Shown here: in pieces, positions 47,204 through 55,751 of the stretch
How positions within the stretch are numbered: position 1 is the first letter of the stretch
Layout of the letters: every line of letters starts with the position of its first letter
Assembly (NCBI GenBank): GCA_017433725.1
Contig: JAFRGQ010000052.1
Location: 1 to 64,000 of the forward strand
Direction of reading: 5' to 3'
From: Lachnospiraceae bacterium
Lineage (GTDB): Bacteria; Bacillota; Clostridia; Lachnospirales; Lachnospiraceae
Length of the DNA stretch: 64,000 nt
Program-made: the position numbers and the translations under genes
The notes under the pieces: model-generated
The model's database searches: none
What the model was told of the DNA's origin: nothing
Seen by the model: the letters and a program-made list of their open reading frames with translations, nothing else

Positions 47204-47258
47204 TCTCTCTCACGAGATTTAGCGCGGAGCTTAAAATCAGCGTCAGTTGGCATTTTCC
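47204..47258 (+). repeat. Interspersed repeat R3, copy 2
   Basis: Block with AGCGCGGAGCTTAAAATCAG, then the hairpin TCAGC-GTCA-GTTGG, in which two G-T pairs keep the stem seen in the other copies. Confidence 0.5.
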
Positions 47259-47286
47259 GCTCATACAAACTGCGCATTCGGCAGAA

Positions 47287-47700
47287 TCAGTCCAATACAG
47301 CTGCATATGCCGCCAGGATTTCATCCCTCGCCTCAGCAGTAAGTTCACCCGGTTTCCAGAGAATATGCTGTTTGTCATCAATATATCTCGGAATCAGGTG
47401 TATATGAAAATGGAATACGGTCTGACCTGCAGCCGGCTTATTATTCTGTACGACATTAAGCCCGTCGCAGTGAAAAGCCTTTGTGAGTTTGACCGTCATT
47501 TTTTTAGCAAGAACAGCAGCCTTCTGAAGAAGCTCATCCGGAATCTCATAGAGGTCCGCATAGTGCTCTTTCGGCAGAATGAGGCAATGTCCTTTTGTTG
47601 CCGGACCCGCATCCAGAATCACACGGAAATCATCATCCTCGTATAATGTAGCGGTCGGAATCTCGCCGTTCGCAAGTTTACAGAAAATACAGTCTGACAT
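47287..47700 (-). CDS. hinT: HIT family protein (HinT-like)
   Basis: Purine nucleoside phosphoramidase or related nucleotide hydrolase. The 137-residue protein has the Zn-binding start CIFCKLANGEIP and the histidine triad HFHIHLIPR at about residues 97-105, the defining motif HxHxHxx. VILDAGPATKGHCLILPKEH and GLNVVQNNKPAAGQTV complete the family pattern. AAGGAGGG precedes the ATG. It is convergent with murG and not linked to another gene by function. Confidence 0.95.
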   Translation of the reverse strand: MSDCIFCKLANGEIPTATLYEDDDFRVILDAGPATKGHCLILPKEHYADLYEIPDELLQKAAVLAKKMTVKLTKAFHCDGLNVVQNNKPAAGQTVFHFHIHLIPRYIDDKQHILWKPGELTAEARDEILAAYAAVLD

Positions 47701-47853
47701 CTAAGTACCCTCCTTAGGATTTATTGACATTCATTTTACACCTGTCAGGCTCAAAGTGAAAGTGCTATTGCAAACCGAATCGCATGCTCATCTCCCAGAC
47801 CGCGTGTCTATGTATGTGTAACATGTCCGGTAGGACAATGTACTGCAGGGCTT

Positions 47854-50800
47854 TTATCCGACTTTCTTCTTTCTTCGGACCAAAGCTGCGCCCCCAAGTG
47901 TTACCGCGGCAACAGCCAGAAGGATCCAGAGCTCTGCATGTGTTTCGTCCCCGGTTTTAACATCGCGGGTTTTAGCGGTTGTCACAGTTCCCCCTCCCTG
48001 TGCCGGGGATGAACCGTTGACGGTTCTGCTGTTCGTCGTTACAGTCTGAGGGGTCGTGTTGCCCGGATTACCGGAGTTACCGTTTACTCTTACGGGAGTC
48101 GGGGTCGGGGTCGGCTGCCGTTTCAGAGTTGTCGTGACTTTTGCTTCCCGCTCCGACGTCTGGCCGTCAGGAGTCTTAGCAGTCATCATGACAGTATTCT
48201 CACGCCGTCCGTTACTGATATCCGCCTGCGTCACACTATATGTGCATGTTGCCGTCACGCTCTCCCCCGGAAGAAGTATGCCTTCTCCGGCAGATGCATC
48301 TTTCCAGTCGTAAGTGAGTGCAGTAGCGCCTTTCAGAGTATCTCTGAGTGTAACGTCGCTGAGCGTCACGCTTCCGGTGTTGGTTCCGACGATGGTATAC
48401 GTGAGAACATCTCCGACGACAGCATTTGTAATAGTCGTCTTATCCACTGTCTTACTCAGCGTGAACGATGCTTTTCCTCCCAGTTTCGTCTCCGCGCTGT
48501 CCTCTGCCGGACCGACCGGTTCGTCTTTTCCGTTTTCGGATGTAACGACCGCAGTATTAAGGACCTGCCCGTTGTCGATATCCGTCTGCACAATGTCATA
48601 AAAGGCTTTCATTGTCATACTCTCTCCCGGAAGCAGGATTCCTTCTCCCTGAGAGGCTTCTGACCAGTCATACTCCGGTTTTGAAAGCCCTGTCAGCTCA
48701 TCACGCAAGTCGATTTCATGAAGAATCGTATTCCCTGTATTGGAAACTCTGACTATGTAATTGATTCGGTCTCCGACATGAGCGTTCGAAAGCAGTGCTA
48801 CGTCCGCGTTCTTCTCAATCTTGATTCCGTCTTTTCTCTCAACCGGCGTCGTCACCGTAGCTTCCGCCGGCGTGATTTCCTTTTTATCGGGAGTCCTTCC
48901 CGTCACGTCGACAGTATTATCCGTCTTTTCCTGTTCAATGTCTTCCTGCGTTATCTTATAAGATGCTTGGACCGTCACGCGCTCACCGGGTTCGAGAAGA
49001 TGCTCTCCGGAAGCCTCCTTCCAATCATATATAAGTTCACCGAGGCCTTCTTTGTCATCATGGACTTCAACGTTGGAGACCGTGATATTCCCGGTATTCT
49101 CCGCGACAATGGTGTAAGTGATCTCATCACCCGGACGGGCATCGGTCACTTTGACGACATCTGCAGTCTTCGTTACACTGATCGTACCGTTCTGTTGAAG
49201 CGCTGTCTGTGCGGAAGATTCTGCCGTCACCGGGGTTTTATCCGGGGCATAGCCAACCGTTTTGGCCGGATTTGTCACGGAGCCACGATTGATATCATCC
49301 TGCGTAATTGTGTAGACCGCAGATGCTCTCATGATTTCTCCCGGTTTTAATATACCCTCGCCTTCCGACGCTCCGCTCCAGTCATACTTAAGCTCCCCGA
49401 TTCCTTCAAGTTCATCGAGAACGGAGACTTTCACAAGTGTGCATTTTCCTGTATTTGCCACAGTGAATGTGTAATTCAGTGTATCTCCGGCTTTCACATT
49501 CTCGTACGTCTGTCTGTCGACTTCCTTCACGATACTGATTCCCGGTATATACGGGATCTCTTTCAAGTCATCATCACTCGCAGTAACATCTTTTCCGGAA
49601 GGCGTTTTTCCGACAGCGGTAGCCCTGTTCAGGATTCGGCCTTCATCCACATCATCCTGTCCGAGCGTGTAATCGGCTGAGGCCGTCAAAACTTCTCCCG
49701 GTGCGAGCGTACCCTGGGGTGTACCGGCGTCACTAGTGCCGTCCCAGTCATACTGAATCGTTCCCAGCCCTTCCAGCTTATCGAGGATCGAGACTTCGGT
49801 CAGAGTCACATTGCCGGTATTTGTCACCGTAAATATATAATGGACCGGATCGCCGATCTGCATTTCATCCGTAATTTTCCCTTCCGAGACCTTCTCTATT
49901 GTGATTTCTCCGTTCTCGGGAAGAAGGACTTCCGCATCATCCCGGCTGCTCACGATATTGCCTGTCGTATCCGTACCGGTCACTGCAGCCTGATTCAGGA
50001 TGCTTCCCCGGTCAATATCTGCCTGTGTCAGCGTGTAAAAGGCTCCGCCCGATACCGCTTCCCCCGCGGCGAGCGTTCCCTCTCCGGTAGATGTATCCCT
50101 TGAATTTTCCCAGTCGATCACGACACCGCTGATTCCCGGCAGATCGTCTTCGAGCGATATGTCGTTCAGGCTGCAATTACCGGTATTGGTGATGACAAAT
50201 GTGAAAGGCACCGTATCTCCCGCATGCGCATCTGTTCTTATTGCAGGATCAGTCGACTTTTCGAGCAGAATCGAGGATCTGACAATAATCTTCGTCTTTG
50301 CCTCATCGCTGTCTGTTACCTCGGATCCGTCAGGCGTCCTGCCGGTCACGTTCGCAGTGTTTATAATCTCGCCGGCATCGACATCCGCCTGTGTAAGCAC
50401 ATAAGACGCTGTACCGGAAGCCTTTTCACCGGGCTGCAGTGTTGCGTATTCTCTGTCCCACTTCAGATCCTGCAGCTCGTGATCATCAGCAAACGTCACA
50501 TCCGTAATTGTCAAATTGCCTGTATTTTTTATTTCAAATCTGTATGAGACGGAGTCACCGACGCCGGCTCCCTCCTTGAGTTGCAAAGCATCTTTCGTCA
50601 GATCAATTCCCGCAGTAGACCCAAGCATCGTATCCGCATCATCTTCCGACAAATGTTCGCCCCCCAGTACATCTATGCCGACTGCTTGCGCTGTGTTGTG
50701 AATAAGACCGCTGTCAATATCAGCCTGCAATATTTTGTATGTTGCCGTCCCTTTCACTGTCTCGTTCGGAGAAAGTGTTCCGCTTCCTGTGGCGGGATCT

Positions 50801-52329
50801 GAACTTCCTTCCCAGTCAATTGTGAGATTCTCCACATTCAGACTGTCCGTGAGTTTGATTTTCTCGAGAGACACTAAGCCTGTATTTTCGATTGTAAACG
50901 AATATTTCAGGCTGTCACCGGCATGTGCATTTTCAAGCTTTGTATGATCGACATCTTTTATGAGCGTGAGGTCTGCGACCGGTATGACCGTCTGAACCGG
51001 CTTTGTCGGATAAACTTTGATCTTTTCACCGTTATGGTCAGTGATTTCTATGCTGTCCTGATTCGGTATCTTGTATACAGTTGTACCGTCGTTATCTATA
51101 TAAAGTTCTCCCCTGTGATCCAATACCATATCGTCTCTGATCTTTACATCGATTGTGAAACGATAACTCCCCTTGACCTGCTCCGGATTTTTTGCGGTCC
51201 ACATGATTGTCTGACCGTCACAAGTCGCATTCCATGCACCGTCATCATCCGTGCTGCCCTTATATGCGTGTGTGACGGCTCCTGCCGCATCCAAAATATC
51301 ATTCAGTTCATCTGTTACGCATATGGAACGCGCTGCATTGTCATTTGAAACGACAGGGAACTCCGCTTCTATCGTGTATCGGAGGGATTCCCCCGCTTTC
51401 GCGATTGTGCGGTCCACCTTCTTTGTATTGGTCGGCACCGGATATCCTGTAAGCGAAGTCGGTGTGATATACGTACCGCACCCAACTCCCCGCCATTTCA
51501 GGGTCGCTTCCGGTTTATTCATCGTCGTAAGCACCATAGCGTTGTCGTCATTCGTTTCACCCGTCTTATTCCCTGCAAAGAGCGAATTATTCTCCGATAC
51601 AATAAGACTCGAATTATTACTGATATAGATATTCTCGTCAAACCCCGATATAACCTGAACGGATTCTCTGACTATCTGACCGTCTACATCAGCTGCTATG
51701 TCAATATCCCGAAAAAGCATAGCAATCGGCGGAATGCTCATTGTTTTTCCGCTCGTATCGGTCACTCTGATTTTCCAGGTAGACTCAACAATCGGCGTGA
51801 TCCCGGTATAAAAGTCGATAAATTCACCGCTGTTGACCGTGCCGTAAGCAGCCCTTGCAAGGAGTCCTTTTTCAGTGACATCTGCGATAGAAATTTTACT
51901 TGAGGCCGGAACCGCCGGTTCTTGCGTGCCTGTCATCTTCAGATTTGTGAGAGTACACTCCAAATTTATGAACTCACCCTTCGAAGTATAGCCGGCTTTC
52001 TTAAACGTTATGGTGCACACATTTTGCCAGCTTGCTGTTTTGCCTTTGACCGGTACGACAGGATTATTCGGGCTTATACATGTACGTCCATACCCCGGCA
52101 TATTAACAGCGCGGAAATCATTATTATGCACGACAGCTTCCCCGTTTTTGAAGTTCGTGATATAAGTCATTTCATTGGTTTCATTACGTTTTGTCTGTTC
52201 TTCGAGGCTTGCGACCTTATGAAGTGTATAGGACGCTCCGTATACGGCAATTCCGGTGGCCGGAAACGATCCCAGCACAGTCAGGAGCGCAATTGCCATT
52301 GAAAGTATTTTCTTCCATATTTTTTTCAT
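47854..52329 (-). CDS. Giant cell-wall anchored protein with eight DUF11/DUF7507-like repeats
   Basis: The 1491-residue protein has a signal peptide (MKKIWKKILSMAIALLTVLG), an N-terminal region of about 400 residues, then eight repeats of about 115 residues (from about 455 to 1370). Each has AGD-x(4)-YTF-x(3)-NTG, the PGE turn, YTLTQADID and NTA-VTG-TPDG; this is the DUF11/DUF7507 beta-sandwich typical of long stalk proteins. A Pro/Thr/Asn-rich linker (TPTPTPVRV) precedes DVKTGDETHAELW, a variant KTGD sortase signal, then a membrane segment and RRKKK. The ATG at 52329 was chosen over the in-frame GTG at 52335. It follows the FHA gene of the pilus locus by 38 bp. Confidence 0.9.
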   Translation of the reverse strand: MKKIWKKILSMAIALLTVLGSFPATGIAVYGASYTLHKVASLEEQTKRNETNEMTYITNFKNGEAVVHNNDFRAVNMPGYGRTCISPNNPVVPVKGKTASWQNVCTITFKKAGYTSKGEFINLECTLTNLKMTGTQEPAVPASSKISIADVTEKGLLARAAYGTVNSGEFIDFYTGITPIVESTWKIRVTDTSGKTMSIPPIAMLFRDIDIAADVDGQIVRESVQVISGFDENIYISNNSSLIVSENNSLFAGNKTGETNDDNAMVLTTMNKPEATLKWRGVGCGTYITPTSLTGYPVPTNTKKVDRTIAKAGESLRYTIEAEFPVVSNDNAARSICVTDELNDILDAAGAVTHAYKGSTDDDGAWNATCDGQTIMWTAKNPEQVKGSYRFTIDVKIRDDMVLDHRGELYIDNDGTTVYKIPNQDSIEITDHNGEKIKVYPTKPVQTVIPVADLTLIKDVDHTKLENAHAGDSLKYSFTIENTGLVSLEKIKLTDSLNVENLTIDWEGSSDPATGSGTLSPNETVKGTATYKILQADIDSGLIHNTAQAVGIDVLGGEHLSEDDADTMLGSTAGIDLTKDALQLKEGAGVGDSVSYRFEIKNTGNLTITDVTFADDHELQDLKWDREYATLQPGEKASGTASYVLTQADVDAGEIINTANVTGRTPDGSEVTDSDEAKTKIIVRSSILLEKSTDPAIRTDAHAGDTVPFTFVITNTGNCSLNDISLEDDLPGISGVVIDWENSRDTSTGEGTLAAGEAVSGGAFYTLTQADIDRGSILNQAAVTGTDTTGNIVSSRDDAEVLLPENGEITIEKVSEGKITDEMQIGDPVHYIFTVTNTGNVTLTEVSILDKLEGLGTIQYDWDGTSDAGTPQGTLAPGEVLTASADYTLGQDDVDEGRILNRATAVGKTPSGKDVTASDDDLKEIPYIPGISIVKEVDRQTYENVKAGDTLNYTFTVANTGKCTLVKVSVLDELEGIGELKYDWSGASEGEGILKPGEIMRASAVYTITQDDINRGSVTNPAKTVGYAPDKTPVTAESSAQTALQQNGTISVTKTADVVKVTDARPGDEITYTIVAENTGNITVSNVEVHDDKEGLGELIYDWKEASGEHLLEPGERVTVQASYKITQEDIEQEKTDNTVDVTGRTPDKKEITPAEATVTTPVERKDGIKIEKNADVALLSNAHVGDRINYIVRVSNTGNTILHEIDLRDELTGLSKPEYDWSEASQGEGILLPGESMTMKAFYDIVQTDIDNGQVLNTAVVTSENGKDEPVGPAEDSAETKLGGKASFTLSKTVDKTTITNAVVGDVLTYTIVGTNTGSVTLSDVTLRDTLKGATALTYDWKDASAGEGILLPGESVTATCTYSVTQADISNGRRENTVMMTAKTPDGQTSEREAKVTTTLKRQPTPTPTPVRVNGNSGNPGNTTPQTVTTNSRTVNGSSPAQGGGTVTTAKTRDVKTGDETHAELWILLAVAAVTLGGAALVRRKKKVG

Positions 52330-52367
52330 GCTCACCTTTTCCTTTCTTTACTGTCTCATTTTGATTC

Positions 52368-53930
52368 CTATTTCATGATATACACGATATCAGCTATCGC
52401 TATGTGATCGCCGGGGCAGAGACGGACCTCCTCATCGCCGAATATCATCTCCCCGTTCACGCTTGTCCCGTTCGTACTATTCAGGTCCCGCAGATAATAG
52501 CCGTCCACGCCGCGACGTATTCTCGCGTGGATCCTGCTCACCTGGGGTGAATTAATCACACAGGAGACAAGCTCCTTCTGCTTCCCGATCAGCACTTCTC
52601 TGTCAGAAAGCGGGATCATGGGATAGTCCGCCTGAGAATTCTCAGGTATGAGAAATGCAGCTGTCGCTTCCCCCTGCGGACCGCCTGTAAGAAGAGCAGT
52701 CACTTCTGTACCCTTCCCTTCTGCATTCCAGTCTGTTTCCTCGACTCGCAGCCCGTCCGTATACTTTTCACCCGTTTCCCGATCAGGATTCTGCATCTGT
52801 GTGAGTGTTTCGAATTCATTTCGAATATTGGAGAGCGACATGTCCTCCGACAGTTCGTTACCGGGATTGCTGTCATAGTCCTCCGAATCGGATAATTCCG
52901 AATACAAAACGCCTGACTCTTTTTCAGACAAAGATGTATACTCTTTTCGGCGGTCTCTGCCCGCTTTATCCCTGCGTCTGATAAATATGCCTGCCCCAAC
53001 GGCTGCTGTTATGACGAGTCCCGCTGCAAGAATTCTGACCATGAATCCTGTGTTATTAAGAACTGCCGGAAACAGATAGTGAAGACCCATAAAAAGTCCC
53101 GCCGCTGCGAGAAGACCGATAGCGACAATACAAAATGCTTTTTTTGCGATTCTTTGTTTCTTAGTCTCCTTTTTCTCCTTCCTATCCGGCCCGGCACGCG
53201 GATTATCCGGTATTCTTTTATGTACAGGACTTCCTGCCACGGTACCGGACATCCGGTCGTTCTCCGTTTCCGGCAGTCCCGCTCTTTTGCTCTCCCGGAA
53301 CGGTTCCGTGTCGAAAACCGGCCCTTCGCCTATGTCCCTCTGAGAATTCTCATAAAATGCTGTAACACCGACTCCCTTCTCCGCACTCTTTTTTTCGTAC
53401 AGTATGTCGAGAAGTTCTGCTACGCCCGCGCTATTCTCCGTAAGCTCATGCGAAATCCGGTATCCGAGAACGATTCCCTGCTGGTCGTCGTGTGCGACAA
53501 AGGTCAGCAGGTATTCCGTCAATTCCTTCAGGGAATTTCTGATATCCTTTCTGAAGAAAGGCGCAAATGCCAGCACCGCCTCCTGTGTCTCAAACTTCAT
53601 CAGAACGAGCTGCGGATCCAGAATCAGATGATCCGGACTCAAAAGATATTCTTCCATGACTTTAATCGTCTCCAGTATGCTCCCCAGAATATTTCTGATT
53701 TCTTTCCTGCCCGGTTTTCTGCTTTCACAGAATACCGTGAGGCTCTGTCTGCAAGTCACGTCATATCCCAGATATGTCCTCCCGTCTATATAACGGATAT
53801 GGCAGGGAAGGAGACCGGGGATTTTATTTGCAAATATCATTCTCGTCTCATAGGATTCCTCACGGAGGTCGTCCTCGCATTTTAAAATCATATAATTGTG
53901 ATTCATATCACGCTGGTAGTTTACTTCCAT
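52368..53930 (-). CDS. DUF6382 and FHA domain protein of the Tad locus
   Basis: The 520-residue protein has an N-terminal DUF6382-type domain (about 1-180, IPGLLPCHIRYIDGRTYLGY, ILETIKVMEEYLLSPDHLIL) and two membrane segments at about 258-310 (AFCIVAIGLLAAAGLFMGLH, GFMVRILAAGLVITAAVGAG). A C-terminal FHA domain (about 430-520) has SRIHARI and DLNSTNGTSVNG, the phosphothreonine-binding loops. This architecture is usual at the end of Tad pilus loci in Lachnospiraceae. AGGAGA precedes the ATG. It probably scaffolds pilus assembly at the membrane (inference). Confidence 0.88.
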   Translation of the reverse strand: MEVNYQRDMNHNYMILKCEDDLREESYETRMIFANKIPGLLPCHIRYIDGRTYLGYDVTCRQSLTVFCESRKPGRKEIRNILGSILETIKVMEEYLLSPDHLILDPQLVLMKFETQEAVLAFAPFFRKDIRNSLKELTEYLLTFVAHDDQQGIVLGYRISHELTENSAGVAELLDILYEKKSAEKGVGVTAFYENSQRDIGEGPVFDTEPFRESKRAGLPETENDRMSGTVAGSPVHKRIPDNPRAGPDRKEKKETKKQRIAKKAFCIVAIGLLAAAGLFMGLHYLFPAVLNNTGFMVRILAAGLVITAAVGAGIFIRRRDKAGRDRRKEYTSLSEKESGVLYSELSDSEDYDSNPGNELSEDMSLSNIRNEFETLTQMQNPDRETGEKYTDGLRVEETDWNAEGKGTEVTALLTGGPQGEATAAFLIPENSQADYPMIPLSDREVLIGKQKELVSCVINSPQVSRIHARIRRGVDGYYLRDLNSTNGTSVNGEMIFGDEEVRLCPGDHIAIADIVYIMK

Positions 53931-53933
53931 CAC

Positions 53934-54443
53934 TTATTCTCCTGTCGCAAGTTTTCCTGCTCCTCTGATTTTTCTGAGATACGTCACAGGATAATATTTT
54001 TTATATGTGCGCTTCGATGAATCCTGCCATAAGAATTGCCCGGAAAAATAAAAGGTCGCACTGCTCATGGAGATCGTCCTCTGCGAAGAGGATTCCTCCT
54101 CGCCGCGTTCTACATTCCCTGAGAAAAAGAGTACCGGGTTATTTTGCTGTCGTCCGCTGATTGCCTGCTCAATACAACTGGCCGTCATGCAGGTTCCGTT
54201 ATGCACGTGCATAGTCAGATAGAGCGAGGATAGAATCACGAGCAGTATGACAGACATGATGAGCGATGTCTCAACTGTCACGGATCCGCATGTGAGAGGA
54301 CCTTGCTGTATCCTGCTCCACGGTGTATCACTGTTGTTCCTGCCGGACTTCTTTCTATCCCTGTAGTATCTCTTCTGTACTGTTCTGTGATTTTTCTTCC
54401 TGCTGATTTCTTTCTGCCACATAGTGCGTTCTATACGTTCCAT
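53934..54443 (-). CDS. TadE-like minor pseudopilin
   Basis: The 169-residue protein has a basic N-terminus (many Arg and Lys, to about 50), then SVTVETSLIMSVILLVILSS, a TadE-like hydrophobic helix with the conserved Glu of pseudopilins, and a Ser-rich extracellular part with Cys at CMTASC. TadE/F proteins are minor pilins of Flp pili. The ATG at 54443 with AAGGAAG upstream is preferred; a GTG at 54503 is possible. It ends 3 bp before the FHA gene start, on the same transcript. Confidence 0.8.
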   Translation of the reverse strand: MERIERTMWQKEISRKKNHRTVQKRYYRDRKKSGRNNSDTPWSRIQQGPLTCGSVTVETSLIMSVILLVILSSLYLTMHVHNGTCMTASCIEQAISGRQQNNPVLFFSGNVERGEEESSSQRTISMSSATFYFSGQFLWQDSSKRTYKKYYPVTYLRKIRGAGKLATGE

Positions 54444-54522
54444 AGTTTCTTCCTTCTTTTCGCAGCATATTGCTTCCTGAATTCTCAAATGTTGCTTTTT
54501 CACCGGCTCGTCCCCGATTTCA

Positions 54523-54963
54523 TCACGGCACCGTTATCCGTTCCATCACAATCATCAGAACGTTGCCCGCAAAAAGGAACGGTACAAAAGCATACGACTC
54601 TTCCCTTCGGTGACGCCGCACCAAGAGAATGCCGCTGTAGACAGCTGCCGAAAAAAGTGCAATAAAAAGGATTTCACACACATTCTCCGAGGGATAGAGG
54701 ACACCGATGAGAAACAGTATGATCCCATCACCTGCACCGATCTGGCCGCCTGTAAACCAGGTCAATATAAAACTGATGCATCCGGGAAGGACAGAATAGA
54801 GAAGGCCGATCGGAAAATCGTCCCTCGAGAGACAAGCGCAGAGAAGCGCCGGGGGAAAACATGCCAGAGTAAGCGGAAGGCTGATTTTATGTTCCCGGAC
54901 ATCCTTCCACGAATTTCCGGCAAGGACAAGAATTGAAATAAGACCGCGAATGTATGCAATCAA
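54523..54963 (-). CDS. tadV: Prepilin peptidase, TadV/CpaA type (A24)
   Basis: Membrane aspartic protease that cuts prepilin leaders. The 146-residue protein has about five to six membrane segments and both catalytic Asp motifs: SWKDVREHKI and TGGQIGAGDGI (GxGD). I chose the TTG at 54963 because its first bases overlap the TGA of the upstream TadE-like gene (TTGA), a coupled start, and because the next residues form the first membrane helix. No clear ribosome site is present. The frame extends to 55023 within the upstream gene, which is unlikely to be coding. Gene start is the least certain in this locus. Confidence 0.82.
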   Translation of the reverse strand: MIAYIRGLISILVLAGNSWKDVREHKISLPLTLACFPPALLCACLSRDDFPIGLLYSVLPGCISFILTWFTGGQIGAGDGIILFLIGVLYPSENVCEILFIALFSAAVYSGILLVRRHRREESYAFVPFLFAGNVLMIVMERITVP

Positions 54964-55697
54964 GACGCTGCGGATGCGGCATCCATAGCCGCACACCTTT
55001 CGCAGATATGGAGTTCCGGGCACTCCGATTTGCTGACCATACGTACATGCCTTGTCAGGGAATTGTAATCCGTCGACGGATAGTAATACTCCCCCTTGGC
55101 AGTCACGTACACGGGACCGTCATAGTTCTTCGGAAAAGCCTCACACGGTCTGTAGCGGCTCCCGTATTCGTTTCTCAGATTTTTAACATTCCCCATCGAC
55201 GTCCGCATGATGGTCAGATCAAGATGCGTACAGTCCGCATGGGTGTGATAGACCTCTGCATTATCGGTCAGATACACGGTTTCAGATCCGTGCGGAGCCC
55301 CGGTCTCATTATTTCCTGCAGCCTCTCCTCCGTAGCCGATCCAGGGATATACCCTGGCTCTGAGCGCTATTCTGAGAGGAGCTATAGCGCCGAGCGCTCC
55401 CGGATACTGAAAGGTATACACCTGCGGAATATCCACCCAGACTCCATCTCCTTCCGTCTTGATCACGCCGCTGTACATAGCTGCCTGCCTTGCACGGTTG
55501 CTGAGTTCAAGATTCTTTACATTCTGTATCCTGACAGCCTGCATGACTGAAATCAGCGTTATGACCGCAAAGAACCACAGAGGCAGTGCTAACGCGCATT
55601 CCACAGTGACAGAGGCAGACAGGAATGCCTTTTCCTTCACATCTGTCCGTGGCTGACCGGATTTTTTTATTTTGTTTCTGTTCATCGGAAAAGGCAT
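54960..55697 (-). CDS. TadE/TadG-like pseudopilin-related protein
   Basis: The 245-residue protein has a basic N-terminal stretch, then the pseudopilin-type helix ASVTVECALALPLWFFAVIT, as in TadE family members, and a large extracellular part. That part ends with a Cys-rich tail including YHTHADCTHLDLTIM, RYRPCEAF and CPELHICERCAAM, which could bind metal or form disulfides. GGAGG at 10 bp precedes the ATG at 55697. It overlaps the start of the prepilin peptidase gene. Confidence 0.82.
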   Translation of the reverse strand: MPFPMNRNKIKKSGQPRTDVKEKAFLSASVTVECALALPLWFFAVITLISVMQAVRIQNVKNLELSNRARQAAMYSGVIKTEGDGVWVDIPQVYTFQYPGALGAIAPLRIALRARVYPWIGYGGEAAGNNETGAPHGSETVYLTDNAEVYHTHADCTHLDLTIMRTSMGNVKNLRNEYGSRYRPCEAFPKNYDGPVYVTAKGEYYYPSTDYNSLTRHVRMVSKSECPELHICERCAAMDAASAAS

Positions 55698-55751
55698 TCC
55701 TCCCCGCCTCCTTTAGATACTTGTTTTTGACGAACCCTGATTTCCTGTACG

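Noticed and set aside
47854-48000. Classic LPXTG anchor on the giant surface protein
   Set aside because: The C-terminus has DVKTGDE instead of LPXTG; I describe it as a variant KTGD signal only.
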